Below are positions 55,968 through 64,000 of a stretch of DNA of 64,000 bases, in pieces (position 1 is the first letter of the stretch; every line of letters begins with the position of its first letter). This stretch comes from Acorus gramineus (lineage: Eukaryota; Streptophyta; Magnoliopsida; Acorales; Acoraceae): contig JAUJYN010000012.1 of the NCBI GenBank assembly GCA_030737835.1, forward strand, positions 11,208,729-11,272,728, written 5' to 3'. A model generated the notes under the pieces. The model was not told the origin of the DNA and made no database searches. It saw only the letters and a list, made by a program, of their open reading frames with translations. Position numbers and translations under genes: made by a program.

Positions 55968-58077
55968 AAAGAGAAGGTTGAGATGATTTGTTGATTAAAA
56001 GTGGACAAGTCACACATGGGGCTTCATGGGCAATTCTTATCTTAATCCTTTATTCTCATAAAGGAGAGTATCTTCTTAATTTTAATAATCTGTATCCCAT
56101 TATATCATATCTTCACATGGAGAGTATGGTGAGTCACATAAAATAATGTCTTTGAGAAAGTTGGGATTATTTCAATTCAAATGAGTAGGTGGTCACTTTC
56201 ATTACTCCTTTTGTTTTGGTTTATTGCATAAACCCCCTTGTGGAACTATTCTTTACCTGACAGACTCATTGTCTAAAAATATACATACGAGCGCTAATAT
56301 GCTCAGATTATTTTACAATCTTATGTACTATGATAATACAATATAAGCTGCACTAATGCATTTTAGTATATAATTTATTTCTTATAATAACATGTACTTT
56401 AATAGAGGAGTGTATGATTAAAAAAGAAAAACTAGGTTTGGACCGCGCTTGGGCCTATTCAGAGTTAGATGTATAATTTTCCATACATATTCATCATGTC
56501 CCATTTGTAAATTGTAAAAATATATAAGGTGAAAATAACCTTAAGATTAATTTTTTCACTCTTTTAGTGAAAGCTCTTTTAATGTAATTTAGTTTTATAT
56601 TTTTTACTATTTAATTTAAATTATATGTTCTTGTGTGATTTTTTTTGTTTTTTTTTGCTATGAATTGAGTAAGAGTCGAGTGGATGCGACATGAATAAAG
56701 GAGACAACGTGAATCATTTTGAAATTTTTAGAGCTAAGGAAAAAAAATTTACAAGCAAAGCTATTTCATAAAATCTACACTCAAGTAGTTGTTTCATAAA
56801 AGTTATTCTTAACCAATTTTTTCATAACAATTGTTTTATTGTTCATTCAAACATAAAAATATAAAATTTAAAGTTTATGTTAAATTTTTTTTAGAATTGA
56901 TTATTTGAAAATTGATTCAGTAGAAGTTGGGGGGGATTGATTTTGTCATTTAATTATATACCGCAACTTTGACATTTATCCCTGTTTTTTCTATGCATAA
57001 TTTTCTTGGAATTTTATTTGTCTAACATGGGAATATATCTGTCTCATTCCATGCAAACACATGAGGCAATTATGTTATCTACAAAATGCTGTACACATTT
57101 AAGGAAACTAATTAAAGATTATACTAATTGCATGGCAGTTGTAGCAAATGAAGATAATATGTCATATGAACTCACATAAGATCACATGGAGACATCATTG
57201 CTTGTTGAATTTGCAAATGCTAAGTTATTGGCAACAGCTTATATTAATATTATGGCAATTGCATGGACCTTTTTTTATTATTATTACACAACCCATTGTG
57301 ATTACAGTTTCAATTTGTCAATTTTTTAGTTTCAGTGGTTTGGGGAGCTGAAGCCTCTCTGGGTGGTCTCCTCCAAAACAAATGGAGAGTGAAGCATTGC
57401 TAGTCAAATGCATACCAGCTTTAATTTTTTTCATCATAAGTGTATATACATTCTAAATTAAATTAAGATATACACAGACACACACACACATGGTTTAGAA
57501 CAAAAAAATATATTAAAATCTAGGTTGTAACATTATTCTATCACTTGATATCTCAAGATGGATGTCATGGCCAAGCACATGCGTGAGCATGGTAGACCAG
57601 GAAATGAAGATGTTGAAATCTGGGAGTCTGACATTGGAAAATGTGGAGCTAGCTTCTGTATGTATCACTTTTCAGGCCATCATACGTGGGGACTGGAAAA
57701 TTCAGCTTGACATCTCCATGTATACTTTTGACAATTCATTAGCAGCCACTGCTGAAGACCATGCACATGCAAGAATTTCTGTCCCTTGTTAGACCTGCTA
57801 ACAAATTGTGCACTTATTAGATGCTTAGATGATTGTGGTAATTGCTACTTTAAAGTTTATGCACATATAATTAAATATATGGGTGTTGGTATATGCAGAA
57901 CTTACATACAGACACAGTTCTTATATGTAGCCCCAGCGGGCAATTCCATTGTACTTCATTAGATGATACATGTTGTGTTGTTTTCACTTTATAAAAGTAC
58001 ATTGTATATGTTTTATTAAATAAATTACATATTTAAATGCAAATGTGATTGCCATAAACATTATCCTAAATGCATTG
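55968..58077. other. gene-free stretch
   Basis: AT-rich sequence. Two overlapping open frames at about 57556-57792 code for unrelated-looking peptides in different frames; neither shows a family I recognise, and no splice partners are evident. Confidence 0.4.
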
Positions 58078-59110
58078 TTGCACATTTTCCCAATGGTTGT
58101 GTGCAGTGCGTCCCTTATATCTCAAACCTGTTAAATAAAGCATGCAATTTTTTATTTCTTTTATAAATGAGTTCATACTATTTATTTGAGTATGTATTTT
58201 ATTTTGATGAAAATATATGTTTCGTTACATTAAACGTGTGACTCTAAAAATAAATTAAAACACGTGGATGACTGCACGAAAAAAAATCAAAGCATGTAAG
58301 AGCTGCTCGTGGGATTGTTCCTAACATTTTTCTTATCTAAATAACTATATTTTGCCTACTATCTTGAAATCAACATTGTCTGATCTAGAGTGACCAAATC
58401 TTAGAAGCCAAACACATTTGCTAGCACTCCTAAAAAAGGACCACAAGAGTTCACTCTCAAAGAAAAGAAGACAAGCTATGTGTGGGGCTTTGGAAGGACT
58501 TTTTAGGTTACCACTTTAAAAGGGAGCCTGAATTCAAACTTATATGTTTGAATGAAATGATCCCCATGAATCATTGGTACAATAATTCCATCTTTACGTG
58601 TTGTTGCACACATTCTCATTTATAGTTGTGTACAATACGTTCCATGTATCTCCATCAAAATATATAACTCATTAAATAGAACATGTAATTTTTTATTTCT
58701 CTTATAAATAAGTCCATACAATTCATTGAGTATGTACTTTATTTTTATGAAAGTACATGTTTCGTTATATTAAGCATATGATTATAAAAAAATCTTAACA
58801 TGTGGATAACTACACGAAAAAAAAAATCAAAACACGTAAGAGCTACACGTGGAACTATTCCTAACATTTTTCCTTTATCTAAATAACTACATTTGGCCTA
58901 TACGGCTATACCATCTTGAAATCCACATCTAGAGCGGCCAAATCTTGGAAGCCAAACACATTTGCTAGTACTCCTAAACAAAGGACCAAGAGTTCACTCT
59001 CATTGTGGGGGCTTTGGAAGGACTTTTTAGGTTACCACTCTAAAAGGGAGCCTGATTTCAAGCTTACATGTTTGAATGAAATGATTTCCATGAATAATGG
59101 GTGCAATAAT
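58078..59110 (+). repeat. about 525-bp direct tandem duplication
   Basis: Copy 1 (about 58078-58602) and copy 2 (about 58603-59110) share TTGCACA at their starts, then TTTTTTATTTCT-TTATAAAT, TTCGTTA-ATTAA, CACACGTGG-like parts, CCTAACATTTTTC, GCCAAACACATTTGCTAG, GGGGCTTTGGAAGGAC and TTTTTAGGTTACCACT. Copies are clearly diverged by substitutions and indels, so this is an older event. No coding function is visible. Confidence 0.8.
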
Positions 59111-59351
59111 TTCGCAATTTCATTTGGATGCAGGAAAGTTATCCAAATGAAGAAGGGTTACTGGCCTGAGCGTATCTATAAAAATACATGCTCAATAGAA
59201 TGATAATTGGAGATCATATCCTTTAAAAGATCTTTAAAATTGTTTCAAATAATTTAATTTAAACAAATAAGTATAACAAATTTGTTCTAGACTAAGCTCT
59301 ATTGATATGGCTATTAAAAGTTAAATGCACAACCACCATGGATTGTCACAT

Positions 59352-59704
59352 TGAGTACCCCGTTTGGTTGCACGTTTAGGGCAGCTTTTGCTTTTTGAAA
59401 AGCTGAAAAGCTAAAATCGTGCAGCCAAATGGGGCAGCTTTATTCAGAATCGGAAGCTGGATTCCTTTTAATTTTTTCCTTGAAATCCGTGTTTTAAAAA
59501 GCTCAAAAACAACGTTTTTTTTGTCGGAATTGATTTTTTGAATTGAAAAGCAACTTTTTCTGCCACACATCAATTGCTTTCAAATATTGATTCCTGAATT
59601 AAAAAAGAAAACATCCAATAAAAATCAAGGTCTAAAATCATCTTAAAAAGCAGTTTTATTCTAAAAATTACTTTTCAATATGTGTTTCCAAACGGTTGAA
59701 CAAT
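59352..59704. mobile_element. candidate MITE (CGTTTKGTTGCACG family)
   Basis: The left end CCCCGTTTGGTTGCACG matches the left end at 3896-3912. The right end carries TGTTTCCAAACGG, an inverted partial match. Inside are AAAAGC/GCTTTT-rich stretches in both orientations. There is no coding capacity. Confidence 0.4.
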
Positions 59705-62448
59705 TTTGAGGATCACTTGTTGCCCCTTAATTGCTCAAAAGAGTGACAGAGAACTGCCACCAAAAATACTAAAATATTATGTAATCTTATACATAACATG
59801 TGATCATACAAAGTGGAGGTCTAATGGAAAATGATGATTTCTGATGTAACACGTAACTTTCGAAGTTCATTTCTTGTATAACTCAAACTCTGAGAGGCAG
59901 TATGTTTGAAATAGATTGAATACTTGTTAAGGTACTTCTCTATCTTAAAAAAACAAAACTTTGAAAGTTTCCATTTTTTTTTAATTAGCTGGTCAAGATA
60001 GAGAAATTGGACTACTTATAGGGGCTAGTTTTTTTAATTATTTTTTTGGACCAAATTTTTAATTATTATTTAGACCATGGAAGATGATTCACACTCCAAA
60101 TCAAATTAAATAAAAATTATAATGTTTGATTAATCTTTTAATCCGTGCATGAACGTACATGCTTTCTATGCAATATATCAAACATGGTAGATCAGCACAA
60201 ACATCATGTTAATATAATAGAAAGAATGGCATAGTTTAATAATATCATAATTGACATAATCAGACCAATATGTAGAAATTGAAAATCCATCTATCAAGAC
60301 ATTATCTAATTTAGGGAAAGATTGGGTGAAAGAAAAAACTGTCCTACTTAAGGAGATGACTTAATTTAAAACCTTACAAATTAATGTTCATTAGTTAAGG
60401 GCCTTGAACAACCAGATGTCAATGAATTATTGTAAAAAAATATTTGATTTTTATGCAGTTCTTTTTACAATTTATTTTTTTGGGTTTACTTTACATCAAA
60501 TGATTTTGTATACACAAATTACAAACTTCTAAAATATTTACCCAGTTATTAGGGCATTACAAATTGAGTTTCTCTTTCATATTTCTTATTTATTTATTTA
60601 AAAAAAAAAACTTTGTGACTTAACTTCTAATTTCAAACTAATATTGTTACGTAGAGTAATATGCAGTCTGTGTTAAAAGTCCTCAAAAGCTCTAATTATT
60701 TTGAAGGCGTATAATTTATGTAACGAAGCACCACAATAATAAATTGTATATATTCAATCACTTAAATAAAAATAAAAAATCACATGTTAAGATAAATACC
60801 TCGTTAGATAAATAATGGTCAAAATCCATGCACAATGTGTGTGTAAATAAAAAACATTTTGAAAAAGTGCCCATGAAATTCCAATACCGCAGAAAAAAAA
60901 GGTAACCAAATCAACCCAAAATTTTATTATAACTACAAAATTTACAAATTACTTGATGTTTCTATTTTTGATCGTCTCTAAATCTTATCCGACATAACCA
61001 ACTATAAGCGTTATAAAGTAAAGTTAAAAACAGTCGTGATTAGTATAATAAATAGACAAGACTGTAGACAAGACTGTATACACGTAACAATGTAATCACA
61101 CCATATCAAACACATCTCTAATACAGCTTTTCCGTCGCTATATATTTGCACAGTGGGCCTAAAGATACAACACTTTTTTGGTGAGGAAAGCTACATTAAA
61201 ACAGAAAATTGAATATCTCTAACAATCACATGGTACATTGTGGATAAGTTGATAAAGTTAGAGTGGAACTGGAGAAGGTGGTGATAGACATGAAAAGTTT
61301 AGATAAAAGCAATCCTAAAAATAGAAAAGCTGCCACCATTACTGACCACATGCATCCTGACCACCATGGATAATGAAATCAGGGAGGGATATATGCACCC
61401 CATTTACAAGAAACCAACCCCTGTTGAAAACCCACCCAAACCAATATGTGTAGATTACAATCCCACCCCAATTTAAATATTAGGGCATGAATCTTGTAAA
61501 CCCACCCTGATCACATAAAACAATTAAAATCTTCTCTTCTCCATCCATCCCCATTCAGCAGCCCCTTGTGCTGTCCACGTGAGCCCGATCACCATTTCCT
61601 CCCCCACCGACAGCCGTCATCTCGTGGCCGTCTCCGATCGCCGCCCCATCTTTTAAGGTAAATGCATTTTCTTCTTCAGATCATTCTTCCTCCTCTCTTC
61701 TTTTTGTTCCTCTTCTTTCAAACCTATGCTTGTTTGAATGGGTTTTACATAACTTCGTGAAATATGAGTTCTGCAGAATTTTGAGTGTGGATTTTTATTT
61801 AGGAGGGTAAATGATCCTATAATACCCATTCAAACTTATGTTCTTTGGATTTTTTAAAGGATACAAACAAGGTAGAATGCAAAAGAGACTAATGATTTTT
61901 TAAAGGATGATAAATGATCCTCGAATACGTATTCAAGCTTATGCTCTTTGGGTTTTTTTTAGGAGGAAAAATGATCCTACAATTGCTATTGAAGTTTATG
62001 CTCTTTGGTTTTTTTTAGGAGGGTACATGATCCTACAATACTTATTTAAGCTTATGCTCTTTTCATGAAAACACATGCGGGGGTTGATGGTTTTTCAAAT
62101 AGAATTGAATCTGATTTAGATAAGTAGGAGGTGAGCCTACTGTATGGAGGTATATATATCTATAAAAGATGAAATATATATTTTTATGAATTGAATAATA
62201 TCATTTATAGAAAATGTGAATTTTTTTTAACGAAGCATATATCAATGTAGTGAGTGAAGATAACTGACAAGGTACATATGATTATATTCAGAACGATAAA
62301 GGTATTGAATGTAACAAAAAAGAAAAAAAATGTCCAAACCCTTGTACAACTCTATTAGCCGTCCATATGATTTTTTTTTTCAAAAATTATATACTCTCCT
62401 ATTTAAATACCTACTGTGAGTTATACGAAAAGAAATATATACTAAGAT

Positions 62449-62452
<4 letters not shown>
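59705..62452. other. gene-free stretch with a possible untranslated exon
   Basis: Mostly AT-rich and without a supportable gene. Between about 61560 and 61658 the base composition changes to GC-rich, C-rich sequence, followed by TTTTAAGGTAAATG, which resembles a splice donor. This may be a non-coding first exon, but I see no coding exon to join it. Confidence 0.35.

Positions 62453-62500
<48 letters not shown>
62453..62500. repeat. (AT)n microsatellite
   Basis: An almost uninterrupted AT dinucleotide run of about 48 bases. Confidence 0.95.
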
Positions 62501-62503
<3 letters not shown>

Positions 62504-62707
62504 CTTTTAGAAAAATATTTTTTATTTTATAAACTATGATAAAATTCTATACATTATAATAGCGCCATATAGTGCGTTATTTCAGTATATGAAATTGTAA
62601 AACGAGTTGTAAAATAGATTGAGTTATTAGCACTCGAAATGAAAATGTTAGTTTTAAACAAGGCCCATGAAGGCCCATTATTAAACAAACAAAGAAAGAT
62701 AGGGCCG

Positions 62708-62855
62708 TACTTTGATGGAACTAAACATTTGAAACACAAATCAATTTTCCATCTTTAGCAACCTACAACCTAGATCCTGCATACTTTGATGGAACTAAAC
62801 ATTTGAAACACAAATCAATTTTCCATCTTTAGCAACCTACAACCTAGATCCTGCA
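62708..62855 (+). repeat. perfect 74-bp tandem duplication
   Basis: Two identical copies (62708-62781 and 62782-62855) begin TACTTTGATGGAACTAAAC and end ACCTAGATCCTGCA. There is no coding content. It is a very recent event or an assembly artefact. Confidence 0.9.
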
Positions 62856-63696
62856 GATCGCCACAATTTTCTATCTTCCGTGATCATTATTGATTTTTTT
62901 AAAAAAAATACATGTACTCGTCTATTGAAATATATATTATTATACGAATTAAAGTATGTATTAAAATACAAGTATATTTTTTCTTTAAGAAATTTATAGT
63001 CCCATAAATTGCGATAAAGCCTGTGCTATCACAATGTATAAAGTTATAAAACATACTGCGTTTATCAGCACTCACACTGCTATATCACACACACGTAACC
63101 CTCCTTTACATGCAAACTATCCACGTGAAAGGTTAACGAATACCATCCCAATGGTTTATTGTAACGTTATAATTTTAGTGCTGGTTTGGTAATGTATTAA
63201 TGATGGGATACATGGTCGACATAGATTGATAAATTCATTCCTAAACGACTCCACTTAAGAAGGAACCTTAAATCTTAAAAAGAAAAAAAGAGTTTTAAAA
63301 AAAAAACTAATATTTTTAATATTAGCATTCAAATTATTTTGAATTTTTTTTTTTTTTTTTGATAAAAACGATTTTAAAATAAAAATAATCAATTTGTTTG
63401 TTCAAATTACCCCCCCTTGTCATTTAAAATTTTGTTTGTTCAAACAGCTAAACCACGAATAATCATCGACCATCTGATCCGAATCGTCCGGTACACATTT
63501 ACGGACCCAAAAGTGGAACCCTCGAGAGAAGTCAGAGTTCTATTAAACTCATAAGTTCATCTCAGCCGTTGGTTCATAAATAAAATCTGATCTGACGAAG
63601 TTAACGCGATTCCAACGGTCAAAAAATCCACCCTCGGAAACAACAAGAGGACCTCACCGTCTCTCTCTCCGCTCCATATACTAACACACACGAGCA

Positions 63697-64000
63697 GATG
63701 ATCTCTTCTCGCTCGACTTCTGATTCTCCTCCCTCCACTTCATCCTCGATTGGCTCAGGAGCTCCGATTTCTACGGCTCCAACTTCGATCTCTTCGCCCC
63801 CTCTTCGATCTCTCCCCTCCCTCCACTTCATCCTCCTCTTCGTTTCCTTCAACCATCTCCTTCAACGACGGCTCGAGCGCTTACTCGGCCCTCCTCCGCA
63901 CGGTCCTCTTCGGCCCGGACTGAGGCGTGGTCTCCCCCTCCACCCCCGAGAAGTCCCCCGACGGGAGGGGGTCGTCCCCCAGCAGGAACATATTCCGGTT
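63697..64000 (+). pseudogene. broken N-terminus of a fizzy-related (CCS52/FZR) protein
   Basis: CCS52/FZR proteins activate the anaphase-promoting complex and drive endoreduplication in plants. The N-terminal region before the WD repeats is recognisable in pieces: SSDFYGSNFDLFAP in one frame (near 63754-63795), then SAYSALLRTVLFGPD in another frame (to 63920), a TGA at 63921-63923, and beyond it, still in that frame, STPEKSPDGRG and PSRNIFR at the window edge. This order (GSNFxLF, AYxxLLRxxxFGP, TPEK, RNIFR) is that of CCS52 proteins. One frame change near 63783-63800 and the stop at 63921 break the gene; upstream frames also contain stops. The WD repeats, if present, lie outside the window. 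A sequencing error cannot be ruled out, since the region is C-rich. Moderately sure. Confidence 0.5.

Noticed and set aside
57556..57792. Two overlapping frames with modestly protein-like composition
   Set aside because: Neither translation matches a family that I know, the frames conflict, and I see no neighbouring exons. It could be a gene fragment, but I cannot support it.
58916..59203. Open frame of 95 codons in the second copy of the 525-bp duplication
   Set aside because: The frame is not kept in the first copy and the translation matches no family, so it is not under coding constraint.
63619..63852. Minus-strand frame opposite the CCS52-like fragment
   Set aside because: Its Glu/Arg-rich translation is the shadow of a Ser/Pro-rich plus-strand sequence.

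Overview
This is a nuclear window of a flowering plant. The coding genes have GT-AG introns of up to 5.4 kb, plastid and mitochondrial targeting presequences, and plant-specific families (WNK kinase with the plant-type N-terminus, a DUF1517 plastid protein, an Ole e 6-like secreted peptide). The spaces between genes are AT-rich and full of plant transposon remnants. The GC-rich first exons and GC-rich Rieske exon would fit a monocot, but I cannot name the species. No tRNA, rRNA, CRISPR or prokaryotic feature was seen.

Layout. At 4908-5183 (+) is a small secreted cysteine-rich protein of the Ole e 6 type. At 7671-13794 (-) is QCR7, subunit 7 of mitochondrial complex III, in four exons. About 760 bp away and divergent is a three-exon J-domain (Hsp40) protein with a probable plastid presequence and C-terminal membrane segments (14552-20614, +). 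At 24520-31256 (+) is a six-exon DUF1517 plastid membrane protein of the FLAP1 type. At 33609-39810 (+) is the Rieske iron-sulfur subunit of complex III in two exons. At 44865-47791 (-) is a seven-exon WNK kinase. From 48 to 63.6 kb I find no supportable gene. At the right edge (about 63.69-64.0 kb, +) is what looks like the broken N-terminal part of a fizzy-related/CCS52 APC/C activator. All splice junctions given were read from the sequence and keep the reading frame across the whole protein.

Functional links. Two subunits of the same complex (QCR7 and Rieske) lie within 33 kb, and two probable plastid membrane proteins (J-protein and FLAP1-like) lie between them. I see no sign of co-regulation, so this may be chance.

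Mobile DNA. Several insertions can be defined to the base from their target-site duplications (TSDs): two solo LTRs (23040-23926, TSD ATTTA; 42170-42882, TSD AATAT), two hAT-like non-autonomous elements with 8-bp TSDs and GGGTC-rich ends (22324-22907; 34717-35266), 5'-truncated LINEs (28593-29038 with a 15-bp TSD; 17396-17657 with a 12-bp TSD), SINE-like copies (19380-19487; 19657-19743 with a 14-bp TSD; 49873-49972; 55770-55967) and a Mutator-like foldback element (48526-48800). Some are nested: a solo LTR within an older MITE, and a hAT element within a LINE remnant. Two long foldback elements (50752-51178; about 52500-52985), a terminal-inverted-repeat element that carries its own 63-bp minisatellite (21255-22045), and six recent tandem duplications complete the picture. 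I found no convincing new multi-gene system. The most unusual material is this layered non-autonomous transposon set and the broken CCS52-like gene.
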